Origin: Hyperoodon ampullatus
Lineage: Eukaryota; Chordata; Mammalia; Artiodactyla; Ziphiidae
Direction of reading: 5' to 3'
Assembly (NCBI GenBank): GCA_949752795.1
Contig: OX457061.1
Span: forward strand, 35,868,338-35,932,337
DNA length: 64,000 nucleotides
Shown: positions 24,600 through 36,099 of the stretch, piece by piece
Layout of the letters: each line of letters begins with the position of its first letter
Position numbering within the stretch: position 1 is the stretch's first letter
Program-made: the position numbers and the translations under genes
The notes under the pieces: model-generated
Seen by the model: only the letters and a program-made list of their open reading frames with translations
The model's database searches: none
Told to the model about the DNA's origin: nothing

Positions 24600-26110
24600 C
24601 ATTTCTTACAAACAAAGATATATGTGTGACTAGATGTTCACCTTGCCTTCTAAAAGATTATGTCATCTGAGTATAAAGCAAAATAAAAGTGGAGAAATAA
24701 TTACGACTTCTCAACCTTTACATGTCTTCCTTACTGGATCCCTCTTAATTGAAAACTTCTAAGAGATCCAAAAGGGTTACTTATTCTTATAAGCTTCGTC
24801 ATCATACCCGTAATTATGCAAGTAGCTGTCATTCCTCTCCTTTCAAACCACAGCCTCTGGAAAGTAAATGTCACATTTAGAATTGTGCCCCTAAGAAGAG
24901 AAGCCACCTGTACTATCTAAAGTTATGTCAGAGAGATGCTAACCACAAAACACACCAGACTGAGATATACACACTGTCATTTTCTGGGTGTGCTCTTAAC
25001 TATTTAGAGCTGTGAATAAAATTAGAAGTGTTGACATGACACTGCTTTCTGAACTTCTTTTTTAGCCATGTTAGCACTATAGTGGTTTGCATGATGCTCT
25101 TTCTTATTTCAGTTGATGCTTTACTCAAGGAAGGACTAAACATATGATTTACTGTCAACATCACTTTTGCTATCTTGGTTTTTAAATTATTGGGATGTAT
25201 TATATTTAAGGATCTTAGGGAAGTCTATCAGGTATCATGTATTCATTTATTTTATCTTCATTCATTTAAGTCAGCTTTCTCAGGAGAGAATAATGATCCT
25301 AGGATCACTGTCCACATCACTCTGCTCAGGTCACTTTGCTTATGATAACCTGAAAAAAGAACCACTGATTTCAGCCTATCCCTCAAACTATTTTCAGCAG
25401 TGACAGGCAATGAGGGATAAAGTAACTGAGGAAGAGAGACAGGCCTACAGAGGGGTGACACTGAGTGAGCAAAGAACCACAGGTAAATTCAATGTCTAAG
25501 AAGGTAAAAAAGACCAGGAAATGCCTGAGGAGTCATAATTTTTAAGTTTTAATAATAAGCGTGTAATTTTAGGGAAAACTTCTTTATCTCAGTTTCTATG
25601 GCTGACAAATCCAGTTTCCAATTATGAGATCAGTTTTGCAAAGCTTGATGAAATCAGTTTTTAATTTTCAAACACAAGATAATTTTGGAAGGAAGCATGC
25701 CTCTACTCATCCAATTTTAAAAAAAATTTGAAGAAAATTCAATTTTTCCTCTCAAAGACCTCTTTTCTTATTGCAGTACATGTGAATTTGTCTAGCACTT
25801 GCCCAGAATTTATCATGACTAGGTAAATCATTATATCTACAGCACAATCAAAATGATGACTTCAAGATACCACAGCTCTGAAGGAAAAACCATTAATCCT
25901 TTAACACGAATCTTTTACACTTAGATTCTCCACTTTAGAAATCTACACTTAGATTTTTTTCCCTTAAGATTGCCTTGTATTATTTAGTAGCCTGCCAGTT
26001 TTCCATTAACAATAAACTTCGAACATATTTTTATATTTTAAATATGAACAATTACTTTAAGGGCTGTATAATAAACCATTATATACATGTTGCCTAATTG
26101 TATCTAGACA
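24600..26110. other. Intergenic, no gene recognised
   Basis: AT-rich, single-copy-looking sequence. Longest open frame about 78 codons; no exon-like or repeat pattern I can name. Confidence 0.55.
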
Positions 26111-26114
26111 GACA

Positions 26115-26335
26115 GCAGATAAAGCAGTGAAAGACATGGACTCAAGCACTGACTCACATCCCAGCAATTGACTTAATCCCTCTATGCCTCAATTTTCCTC
26201 ATTTATAAAATAAGAATAACAAGACCTAGTTCATAGGATAATGGAAGAATTAAATGGGTTAATATGTGGACAATACTTAGGAAAGTGTCTGATACATAGC
26301 AAATACTACCAAGAGTTTTGTTAATATAACTGTGT
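26115..26335 (+). repeat. MIR SINE
   Basis: Forward MIR pattern: ...GGACTCAAGCACTGACTCAC...CTCAATTTTCCTCATTTATA...GGATAATGGAAGAATTAAAT...GTCTGATACATAGCAAATAC. Old and diverged. Confidence 0.75.
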
Positions 26336-26357
26336 CTAATTTTTACTATTATATAGG

Positions 26358-26399
26358 TAGCTGCCATGAACCATAGCTAAATCTATAGCTGCCATGAAC
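26358..26399. repeat. 28-bp-period direct repeat
   Basis: TAGCTGCCATGAAC occurs at 26358-26371 and 26386-26399, with similar flanks: a small tandem duplication. Confidence 0.85.
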
Positions 26400-26649
26400 T
26401 ATAGGTAACTCATTGCACATATCTTTTTATTATTTCCTAAGAATACAATAGAACTGAAGTAATTGGGTCAAACTCAATACACATTTCTAGGAATGTTAAG
26501 GTATGTTGTGAAATTACCCTCCAGAAATCCTGCAACAATTTATACAACCAACAGCAACATGTGAAAGTAACCATTTCTTATACTGGCTACCTTAGAATGT
26601 CATCAAATTTTAATATTTATCCATTTTCATAAGAGAAACCTTTTATCTC

Positions 26650-26657
<8 letters not shown>

Positions 26658-26685
<28 letters not shown>

Positions 26686-26875
26686 GGTACGCGGGTCTCT
26701 CACTGTTGTGGCCTCTCCCCTTGCGGAGCACAGGCTCCGGACACGCAGGCTCAGCGGCCATGGCTCACGGGCTCAGCCGCTCCGCGGCACGTGGGATCCT
26801 CCTGGACCGGGGCACGAACCCACGTCCCCTGCATCGGCAGGCGGACTCTCAACCACTGCGCCACCATGGAAGCCC
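26658..26875 (-). mobile_element. CHR-2-like SINE
   Basis: T run left, head right (CCACCATGGAAGCCC). Duplication TATCTCCTAGCTTT at 26644-26657 and 26876-26889, perfect over 14 bases. Confidence 0.96.
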
Positions 26876-26889
26876 TATCTCCTAGCTTT

Positions 26890-27290
26890 AATATGATTTT
26901 TTTTTAAAATTCCTGGAGACATTGTGGATTTTCTTCACATATTTTTATCAACTTGCTTTTGGTCATTTTGTGAATTGTCAAGGACATGTTACTGTTTCTT
27001 TCGTACTGATTGTCCTTCATCTGTTTAGTTCTAGTTTTTTGGAAGCCTTATTAGAATGCATGACTCAGAACTGCTCTTTATATTCATTATCTTTACTCTC
27101 ATATTAATTTCATATCATTTTCCTCTGGGATAGGATAAATGTCTCAATCTGATTTTCTAATTCATTATCTCTCTTATCTAAGGATCCAATCTGCTTTTAA
27201 CTGTTTCCATTGCATTATTTGTTATTTTTATTGAATGATTTTTAATAATAATGTATTCACGTGAGTCAGACTCTAGAGGTTATAAAAACC
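26890..27290. other. Intergenic, AT-rich, no gene recognised
   Basis: T-rich, resembling diverged minus-strand L1 in places, but not assignable. Confidence 0.4.
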
Positions 27291-27294
27291 TATA

Positions 27295-28210
27295 CAGCAG
27301 ACTTCTGCTTCCGGAAAGATGGAGGAGATGTACTTTTCCCTATCCCGCCCACTAAATACAACTAAAAACCTTGAACATCACATATGAAATAAACATAAGA
27401 CTATGAAAACATAAGTCTTTTGAAACATAAGACTATGAAAGGTGGAGAGAAGTAGGCAGATTGGCTCAGAAGAAGGAATGACACAGTGGTGAGTTCCCTA
27501 GGTTTTCCTGTGGCCTCAAATATCTCAGATTTGGAGCTGAAGAAGCTGGAAACCCAGAAACACCAATGGACATACACCCCTAAATGCTCTAACTGAAGCC
27601 TGTTCTCTTTAGCCAGGAAAAAGGACAGCCTATTAAGACAGAAAACTTCCAAACAATAACTGCTCTATTCCAGCCAAACACCACAGAAAAATCAGAGTTC
27701 ATTCCCATCCAGGCCAGCAAAGGTTGAACAGGGGCCTAGACTTCCACCCTCACCCATCCATAATGAGGGGCTCAAACCCTGCAGGCGTGGCCTCAGAAAA
27801 GTCTGAGTGAAGTCAGGAGCTGAGACTTTCATCCCTGCTGGGTTCTAAATGTGTGTAGAGGAAGCATTTAAAGCAAGTATATTATGAACAGGGAGGCTAG
27901 AAGGATGGAAAAGGAAGCAAAGTTTCCACACTTTGTTTAAACTGGTAGAATGTCAACACCAATCGACTATGATGGGTTACATACAAACACATAATGGAAT
28001 ATCTGGAGCAACAGCTAACAAAACTATACAAACAGATATACTTTACAACACTACTGGTAAATCAAAATGGAATTCTAACAAATGTTCAAGTAACCCACAG
28101 GAAGTGGGGAAAAGGAAAACAGAAAGAAAAAAATGGAGAGCACAAACAGAAAGCAACAAATAAATTGGCAGACTTAAGCCCTAGCATATTAATAATTATA
28201 TTAAGTGAAA
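27295..28210 (+). mobile_element. Old L1-like fragment (5' or inter-ORF region)
   Basis: 'GTTCAAGTAACCCACAGGAA' and 'TGGCAGACTTAAGCCCTAGC' with the following 'atattaataattatattaa' match the region just before L1 ORF2. Frames are broken. The left part, from CTTCTGCTTCCGGAAAGATG, may be its 5' end. An 18-bp direct repeat lies at 27391-27408 and 27423-27440. Confidence 0.5.
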
Positions 28211-28440
28211 TTATTGTGGGATCTTCAATGTTTGGATGGGCTCCCTGTTCAAGATGGAAGATGGGGCACATGTGTTTGCCTCCCCATGTGGGGTCTCAGT
28301 GGACTATAGGTTTTGATACATTTCTGGAAGATAGAAAGCAGATGGAGTCATGCTGACAGAAAACAGAACACAGGAAACAAAAGAAGGATGCAGTAGAAGC
28401 GGAGACCATTCTTCTTGACTAAACCCTTGAGACTGTTTCC
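28211..28440 (+). repeat. Unclassified dispersed repeat, copy 1
   Basis: Begins ATTATTGTGGGATCTTCAAT and shares long blocks with 35864-36095: 'TTCAAGA', 'CATGTGTTTG/CATGGGTTTG', 'GTCATGCTGAC', 'ACAGGAAACAA', 'CATTCTTCT'. I cannot name the family. Confidence 0.7.
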
Positions 28441-28589
28441 CTAGATCTACTAACTAAAGTATTATCACCTGGCAAAAGGGGGGGATTCAGGCCCTACGTA
28501 TGGTGATCATTCTGTTGGCAGTGCCTGGGCGCTATCATTGAGTATTTTGACCACCACACCTAATAACAAATCTTCAATCATTCCTTCCT

Positions 28590-28800
28590 CCAACCCATCC
28601 ATTAATTTTTTATTATTTATTCGACCAAGAGTTACTGATTAGCTACTAAATGCTAGGCACTGTTTTAAGTGCTGGGGAAACAGGAGTGAACACAATGCAC
28701 ATGAACTTGGAGGTGGTAGTTTCCATCCTAGTGGAAAACAAACAATACACATGAAAACAAAGATAAAAGATCATTTTAAACAGCAGTGAGTTCTATGAAG
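28590..28800 (-). repeat. Ancient L2/MIR-class fragment
   Basis: 'GCTAGGCACTGTTTTAAGTG' followed by 'ctggggaaacaggagtgaa' and 'ttccatcctagtgg' is a widespread ancient mammalian repeat motif, probably L2-related. Strand and borders uncertain. Confidence 0.45.
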
Positions 28801-29710
28801 GCAGAGACTTTGCACAAAGTAGTCTATTTCCTTCCACCTGCTCACTACAAATAAATGTATTAACGATTGAACTGCTACAGCATTCCAAGGGCTGTCTATA
28901 CGACACCTACCCCAAGTGATGGGGCCCTCATTGCCATCAGCGAGTGATGCAACTCTAGATTCCCATTCTTAGAGTGTGCTTCCTGGTACCACTCCTAAGT
29001 CACTGTTTTAGGTCAGGTTCCCTAAGGGTCACGCCAAAGATGAGGATTCCTATGCCAGTGATTTACTGAGGAAGTGTTCTCAAGGAAAAACCCTTAGGGA
29101 GGGAGGGAAACAGAATTGGGCAGCAAAGAAGCTGGGCAAAGGGGTAGTTTCAGCTGAAGTGTGATTCAGCTTGGCCTCACTGGGAGCTCTGGAGCATGAA
29201 TCATACCCCAGAGGTTGTCTACCCAGTGGCAAAGGCAACTGTACTATTTATTATGCCTGTGCTTTGGTCAGCCTTGGGCTAGAATCTGCCCCAGGGCAGG
29301 CAGGGGAGTGGTGGCAGGTAACCTGTCAGGCATCACCACTTGAGACACATGCTCCGGTCATTGGAGGGGAGTCCTCTAGAGAAACATGTTGGTGTAACAG
29401 CTGAGCACGGGTTTTAGAGCCTAGGAAGCGAAATTTGTGTGGAGTTTTAAAGCCTCTGCTACACGATTGTGGTCCTCTGACATTCTGAGAATTCTGCTGC
29501 ATGAAGTTCTTTTCCATGTGCTTCCCAGACAGTCTTCTCTCATAGACCATTAATCCAGATTCACCTACTTCTACCTTGCAAAACAACCCTCAGAGTTTCT
29601 GACTTATAAATGACACCCTTTCTGGCTTGCATTGCTAATACAGTGCATAAATCCTCTCACTGGACTTTTTTTGATTGACTCTGTTGAAATTTGGAAGAGG
29701 AGAAAGCGTT
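28800..29710. other. Intergenic, moderately GC-rich, no gene recognised
   Basis: Segment 29000-29400 is GC-richer and may be an old repeat. The longest frame is 86 codons (29326-29586, minus), without recognisable features. Confidence 0.5.
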
Positions 29711-30025
29711 AAAAAATGATACAAATGAACTTATATACAAAACAGAAATAGACCCACAGACCTAGAAAACAAACCTATGGTTACCAAATGGGAAAGGGGA
29801 GGGCAGGTAAATTAGGCATTTGGGATTAACAAATACACACCCTGTATATAAAATACATAACCAACAAGGACCCACTGTATAGCACAGGGAAATATACTCA
29901 ATATTTTGTAATAACCTATAAGGGAAAAGAAGGAAAAAATAGATATGTATAACTGAATCACTTTGCCATACACCCGAAACTAACACAACATTGTAAATCA
30001 ACTATACTTCAGTTAAAAAAAAAAG
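29711..30025 (+). mobile_element. L1 3' UTR fragment
   Basis: From 'AAAATGATACAAATGAACTT' to CAACTATACTTCAGTTAAAA plus an A tail. Same 3' UTR as the L1 at 24074, more heavily truncated. Confidence 0.88.
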
Positions 30026-30029
30026 ATTA

Positions 30030-32240
30030 AATGGTGGGCTGAAATCACTGTCTTGAATTCAAAGTCTGAGTTTCTTGACTTCCTGAACTTTCAGTTTGGA
30101 AATATTCTTATTATCAGGTTTATTTTTATGCATGTAACCTTGTTAAGGAATCATGACACATTATAGTCTTTTATGTTGAACACCTCCTTGCATACTGCTA
30201 GTAGATATGACATAAATCCTGGTAACAGAATCAGTCTTTTAGGTTGGTCTAGGATCCAGCCTTCCTTTCTTGTTGAAGCAGCAGCTGAACTTCAAGGGAA
30301 AGAAGGAACACTCCAAATTCAACCTTAGCTGGTTACCAAATGAATGAGATGGAAACTGCCTACCCCATACTAACAGCACATATTTAGCCCATTAGTTGGT
30401 CTTCTTCCCTACGAGAAAGCTTCCACTGATTACTAGTCTTGGGAGATGAGCATTCTCCCAGGCTTTTGGAGTCCTCAAAGTGTCACAAATGCTGAGAAGA
30501 AACAGGGAAAGAGGAAGGAGAAGAAACAAGGAGACAATCTTCTGTCCTCTTTACTATTTACAAACCATCAGATGTCCCTGATTTCTGTCCTGGATGCAAT
30601 CTGGGTTCTCAGCATTTTAAGAAGAAATTGAGAAATTTTTCTGTAGCTATGATAAAAAAAATATTTCTGGAGGTCTATGATGCTATGTGCTGGAAATGCA
30701 AAAGGGGAAGTATACCAGTTCAAGTTTAGTAAACCATAACTCTTCCTGTTGTCAAGGATTTCACAGCTTTGCTCACACTTGGGAAAGTTCTCAGAGCAGA
30801 TTTGACAATATTTCACAAATACCACAAAAGAACTTGCTCAGCAAGGAACATTCCAAGCTTGGCACTGAACAATGTAATCTATCAAACGGCACCAGCAAGT
30901 CTCACTTGATATGAATAATCCACAGGACAGACCAGTACCAACCTTAGACCTAGGCAAGAGGGGGCCCTGACTTTAGGCCCACAATTAACAGGGTCTCACT
31001 CCGGCCCTTCTCTGGCCATAACCCTCCTCATAGGGTAAGGGGTCCAAGTTGCCAAGGAGACATGCCTACCTAGAGCCTATATTCCTCCTTTTAAACCATG
31101 TTCCAGGTATCAGAGACCCTAGAATTTTAGCACTGTCACAACCCTTTTTCTCAGTCCCTCTACTCTAGACTGAATAGTTCCAGTGTGCACACCAAGGGGC
31201 AGGTGTTCTGAGAATATTGAACACAAATGTGTGTATGAGGTCCTTCATGTGGTGGGAAAACCCCAGGGTGGGAAAAGAAAAGGAGGAAGATGGTCTAGGC
31301 CCCAGCTCTTCCCACACAATCACATTCCAGCAGAGAACTCTGAAGAGTCGTAGAATTCTAATTTTGTGTGTGTGTTTACATGTGTATAATAGTGTTAATA
31401 TAGAACACTAAGATTAGTATTATTAGTATATTATATATATATTCCAAACATCATAGAGTCAGTCCAGGAACTCTGTGCCTACAGCCCAATGTTCTTAGTT
31501 GCTTTAAGCAACCATTCACCCTGGGGCTCCTGCCATCTCACCAGGACACCTACAGAGTGCGTCTCCACCACCACCAGAAACCAGAGACGTTGGCCCCCTT
31601 CTCAGCCTTGGAGAATCTCCTCCCTTCTCTTGCTGCTTTCTTATACCTAATCTCTCCAATTGTTTTAGGCTTACCCAAGTGCCAAGAAGAAAGACTGTGC
31701 TCAAGCAACTCAGGCTTTAGGCACTGCAAAAACATCTGGGGCAAAGGAAACACAGGCCTTAGAACTAGGTACAAATTCCAGAGGGAAAAGCCACCTCAAA
31801 TATCTCTAAGTTTTCCAGCAGTAAAAAGAAAATACAAAGTAATACCTCAACAAACAGTCACGTAGGATATTTGAATTGTTATGTATCTTCCATCATTTTA
31901 AAAAACACTATAAAAAATCTCTTGTATATGTGCCTATATTCTTGGCATGGATTTCAAATAGCAGAAACACAAGATATCATTCAAGGGGCCCTACTTAGTT
32001 AAACAAAGAGAGAATGAGGTCCTTAATTTCATGGTTGAAGGGGAAAGGAGAACCTTTTCGTCATTAACAGAGTTTGCTTTCCCAAGAAGATACCTTAACA
32101 TACCTGTAGGCAAGACGAACTACCATTCTGAAAGCCAGTGGCAGTGGTTCCCTGGAGGAAACTCAACTCCTTATGCCTGACAGTCAAAGTTCGGAGAAGT
32201 TATCAGGATGGATTGTGATGGTCTGACCAAGTTCTGCCAT
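30030..32240. other. Intergenic, single-copy-looking, no gene recognised
   Basis: No frame above about 102 codons, and none with a coding look. A short TA-rich stretch lies at 31425-31441. Confidence 0.55.
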
Positions 32241-32255
32241 CAAGAAAGAATAGCA

Positions 32256-32609
32256 GGACTTCCCTGGTGGCTCAGTGGTTAAGAATCTGCCTGCCAATGC
32301 AGGGTACATGGGTTCGAGCCCTGGTCCGGGAAGATCCCACATGCCACAGAGCAACTAAGTCCGTGCGCCACAACTACTGAGGCTGTGCTCTAGAGCCTCT
32401 GAGCCACAACTACTGAGCCTGTGTGCCTAGAGTCCATGCTCTGCAACAAGAGAAGCCACCGCATTAAGCCCACGCACTGCATCGCAGAGTAGCTCTGCCC
32501 CCAGCTCGCCACAACTAGAGAAAGCTCGCGCACAGCAATGAAGACCCAGCACAGCCAAAAATAAATAAATAGATAAATAAACGAATAAATTTATTTATTA
32601 AAAAAAAAA
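32256..32609 (+). mobile_element. CHR-1-like SINE, full length
   Basis: tRNA-like head (GGACTTCCCTGGTGGCTCAG, GGTTCGAGCCC), repeated 'CCACAACTACTGAGCCTG' middle and an AAATAAAT-rich tail. Perfect 14-bp duplication AAGAAAGAATAGCA at 32242-32255 and 32610-32623. Confidence 0.95.
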
Positions 32610-33302
32610 AAGAAAGAATAGCAAAGCCCTCCTAGGACACTCACCAGGAAGGAAGGGACGTTTGGGATGGTACTGGACCTCCTCACAGGCTTATGAAATT
32701 TGGTAGGGGAGGCTGGTTCTATACAGCGTGAGGCTGAAGAGGGAAGCAGTTCTGCATCAGTGACTCACACAAAGGTTTGCTAATCCAAACTCTTGCCCAG
32801 GCACAGAGATGGGTTTGGACTAGCAGAGACATCCCTGCCCCAGTGGGCAAGCAGGACAGATCTCCAGCAGCTGCAACTGCAGCAGAACTGATCCATCCTT
32901 CCGGGCCCCGTCTCCTCTGGAGTGTTAAGGCAGAGCTGGTCACTTCTGCCTGTTGTCCTTGACCACTGAGGATGTAGGAGAGAACTCCAGAGGAAGAATT
33001 TGGGGTTGTCTGAATTAATAATTGGAAAAATAAGAAATGGGAATATATTTGTATCCCAAGCTGGAGAAACAGGTCATGAAAAGCACACACTATCAGAATC
33101 ACAGATTTATTCACACCACAGTGCAAAGAAAATATAGAAAATGTAGACGCTTTGCTGTTTCCTTGAGTATTCCCACCTGCTGCATAGAGGGGAAACCAAT
33201 GGTTTAGTTTACCATAGTAAACTTGGTCCAATAACATTATTTAGATAGTCCTTTAGGAATGTAGGCACCTCATATGAAATTCTTTAGCTCTTGAAACCAA
33301 GC
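32610..33302. other. Unassigned sequence between two SINEs
   Basis: A 172-codon minus-strand frame (32719-33237) is open here. It has an Ala/Leu-rich look but no domain I recognise, so I do not call it a gene. Confidence 0.5.
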
Positions 33303-33686
33303 GGGGGGACTTCCCTGGTGGTCCAGTGGTAAAGAATCCGCCTTACAATGCAGGGGACATGGGTTCGATGCCTGGTCAGGCCACTAAGATCCCACGTGCC
33401 GTGGGGCCACTAAGCCCACGTGCTGCAACTACTGAGCTCGCATGCCTCAAGGAGACAGCCTGCGTGCCACAAACTATAGAGCCCACGTGCTCTGGAACCC
33501 ACGCGCCACAACTACAGAGCCATGCACAACAAGAGAAAACACGCACGCCACAACCAGAGAGAAGCCCGCCTGCTGCAACGAAAGATCCCACATGCCTCAA
33601 CAAAGATCCTGCATGCCGCAACTAAGACTTGACACAGCCTAAAATAAATAAGTAATAAATAAACCTTTAAAAAAAAAGAAAAAGAA
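33303..33686 (+). mobile_element. CHR-1-like SINE, full length
   Basis: GGACTTCCCTGGTGGTCCAG head, GGTTCGATGCC B-box-like motif, several 'CACGTGC' repeats in the body and an A-rich tail. Duplication GAAACCAAGC at 33293-33302 and 33687-33696. Confidence 0.94.
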
Positions 33687-33689
33687 AGA

Positions 33690-34295
33690 AACCAAGCAGG
33701 ACCCTGTGGAGCTCCTGGGCATAGAAGCCTTTCTGTGTCCCCCATTTCTTGCTCGTAGGGTTGAGGGTTCAGCTTCTATGACCCTCCCTGAGTTCTAAAG
33801 GGCAGGTTCTAATCAGTTGCTAATCAGGGAAGAGAGGGGATGCAGAAACAAGGGAGGAACAATAGTGCAGCCTTGGGACAGGGTTCTCGTTCTGCCTCAA
33901 TGAATACACATAACAATATCTTTGAGCTTCTCTGCAGAACTAAAACCCCAACAAATGGAAGATGTTAACTACCTGATGAAGCATTCCTCATTCCAGAGAC
34001 AAGGTCACAGTTTGATAACCACACAGAACCACAGAAGCTCATCAGGAGACCATCTGAAGCCAGATTAAAGGAATGCAGGCCTTGTACACACCCGGATCCT
34101 TATCAGCAAACCTGCCCTTGAACCACTGCTCTAAAATTCCTCACCAAATCCCCCCAGGTTGGGACACACAATTTTGAGGGCATTAGCCTGCTGTGTCCCC
34201 CTTTGCCTGGCAAAGCAATAAAGCTGTTCTTTTCTACTTCACCCAAAATTCTGTCTCTAAGATTCAATTCAGCACCGGTGCACAGAGGCCGATGC
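33690..34295 (+). mobile_element. LTR-like fragment of an endogenous retrovirus (solo LTR candidate)
   Basis: The 3' part has the layout of an LTR R/U5: AATAAA at 34217-34222, then 'TTCTTTTCTACTTCACCCAA' and 'GATTCAATTCAGCACC'. This matches a cetartiodactyl ERV LTR pattern I recall. No internal retroviral genes are seen beside it. The 5' border is not resolved. Confidence 0.5.
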
Positions 34296-34948
34296 CATCA
34301 CTGTTAGATGAGTTTACCCATCCTCCGTCCCTCTTCAGGATGGTATTGGAGCAAACGGCAAAGGGATCTCCTCACCTTATGAAAGCAAGAAAAAGGGGGT
34401 CCAGGATTGCATGCAGTGGCCCTGGATACTTGCTGGTCCCCCCAAAAGAAAGCCTGTCTGTGTGTCTACTGCACTGGTGACCACTGAGTTATGCACAACT
34501 GGTTACATACTAGTGTATACAACCAGAGACCATGGTCCAAGCCATTTGACAACCCCCCCAAAGACTCTACCTCATACCCACTGTAGACCAAAAAAAAAAG
34601 TTCAATTGAAATAAAATAGTTTAATTGGAGATAGTACAAATGAACAAATGGTGCTGGGAGAAACTTACGGTACAAGAGTGTCCTCAGAGTATTACAGTGA
34701 CAATGCTCATGGAAAACCTAACTGGTTTAATATATGTTCTTTTCTTCCATCAGTATGGACTAGTTCATTGAAATTAACAGATTCCAAAACAAGCCTAAAC
34801 ATGTTCTGCTTGCGTTCTAGGGATTATAATTATATGCCTTTCATGATTCAATGGTCAAACAAAATTCCAGCCAGCAATAAGTTTTCCAGTGTTCTGGAAA
34901 AAGGGCATACTATTTTGCATGTGTTTAGAACCATTGACAATGACATTG

Positions 34949-34969
34949 TACATATATATATATATATAT

Positions 34970-35003
<34 letters not shown>
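34949..35003. repeat. (TA)n microsatellite, compound
   Basis: Two TA blocks separated by TACATACATACA. Confidence 0.95.
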
Positions 35004-35004
<1 letters not shown>

Positions 35005-35279
35005 GTCAAGATTTTCTTTTCATTTCTTCAAGCCAGGGCAAAGTGAGAAGCCTCCCACCAAAACTTCAAGGCAAAGGGATGAAAGAATTGCTCACCCTCC
35101 CTAAATCTTAAACCTCCAAGATGGGCACAACTAAACCGGAGCTTTGTGCTGTTGGACAGCCCCTGGCTGCAGACCAGCCCTGCAGGATGGGCAATCTGCC
35201 TGAAGCACTTGTAAGCCTGGAATCTCTTTAGCAGAACACTTGGCTTGAGAACAGTTTATCTCCAGGAAATGTCTTTGGT

Positions 35280-35303
35280 GGGGGGGTGGGGGGGGTGGGG
35301 GGG
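35280..35303 (+). repeat. G-rich tract, three G runs of 7, 8 and 7
   Basis: Runs at 35280-35286, 35288-35295 and 35297-35303, each separated by a single T. The long runs could form a G-quadruplex. Confidence 0.9.
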
Positions 35304-35641
35304 ACTGAAGGGTCTACTTTACTTGACATTTTTTTTTTTTCAGCAGAGAGATTTCAAAACAATCCCCATTCATGTCTAAATGGGTCTTTCCCAGCTAGAT
35401 TAAAGACGCTTCTAAGGGCTGTAGAACAGTTTTAAGGGAAAGACTATTCAGTTAAAGTTAAACCTGCAATTGCTAGGGGCCATTTGCTCCTGCAATAGCT
35501 AGCACCAAAAGGAAACTGAGAGTGTATTTTATGAGTATGTGCCTTTTGAAAAGAAATCTTTAAATTTAACATCCGTTGTTGTTGTAAGGAGAAATTGAAC
35601 AATAAGGTGCTATAAGTGATAGGAAATGGACACTGTGAATA

Positions 35642-35792
35642 CAGTCAGCCCTCCATATCTGTGGGTTTCACATTTGCAGATACATAGGGCTGACTGGACT
35701 GGCCATTTTACATATGGGACTTGAGCATCCTCGGATTTTGGTATCCGTGGGGGTCCTGGAACCAATCCCCCGTGGATAATGAGGGGTGACTG
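35642..35792 (+). mobile_element. Tigger/pogo-type short DNA transposon (MITE)
   Basis: Terminal inverted repeats CAGTCAGCCCTCCATATCTG (left) and the complement of ATGAGGGGTGACTG (right), with TA target duplications at 35640-35641 and 35793-35794. At 151 bp it is non-coding. Confidence 0.8.
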
Positions 35793-35863
35793 TATAAATC
35801 GATTTACTTAAATTCCTCCACTTGAAAATTTAACGTTTGGCTATCTTAATTTGGGAGGGGTTT

Positions 35864-36095
35864 ATTGTGGGATTTTCAAGGTTTCCATGACCTTCCAGTT
35901 CAAGACAGAAGAGGAAACACATGGGTTTGTCTCACCATCCTGGGCCTGGGTGGACTACAGATTTGATCAATGTCTGGAAGATGGAAAGCAGATGGGGTCA
36001 TGCTGACCAATAACAGAGCACAGGAAACAAGATAAAGAGGCAGTGAAGGCAGAAATCATTCTTCTCTGCTAAAACTTTGAGAGGCTTCTCGCGAG
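35864..36095 (+). repeat. Unclassified dispersed repeat, copy 2
   Basis: Partner of 28211-28440, same orientation; see that entry for shared blocks. This copy continues with GGCTTCTCGCGAGGCAGAGG, which copy 1 lacks. Confidence 0.7.
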
Positions 36096-36099
36096 GCAG

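Larger units (their letters stand above)
34300..35640. other. Intergenic, no gene recognised
   Basis: Contains the TA microsatellite and the G tract; otherwise unassigned. The 132-codon frame at 34648-35046 ends in translated microsatellite and is not credible as a gene. Confidence 0.5.

Noticed and set aside
34648..35046. 132-codon frame near 35 kb
   Set aside because: Its C-terminal third is translated (TA)n microsatellite (IYIYIY...), so the openness is a repeat effect.
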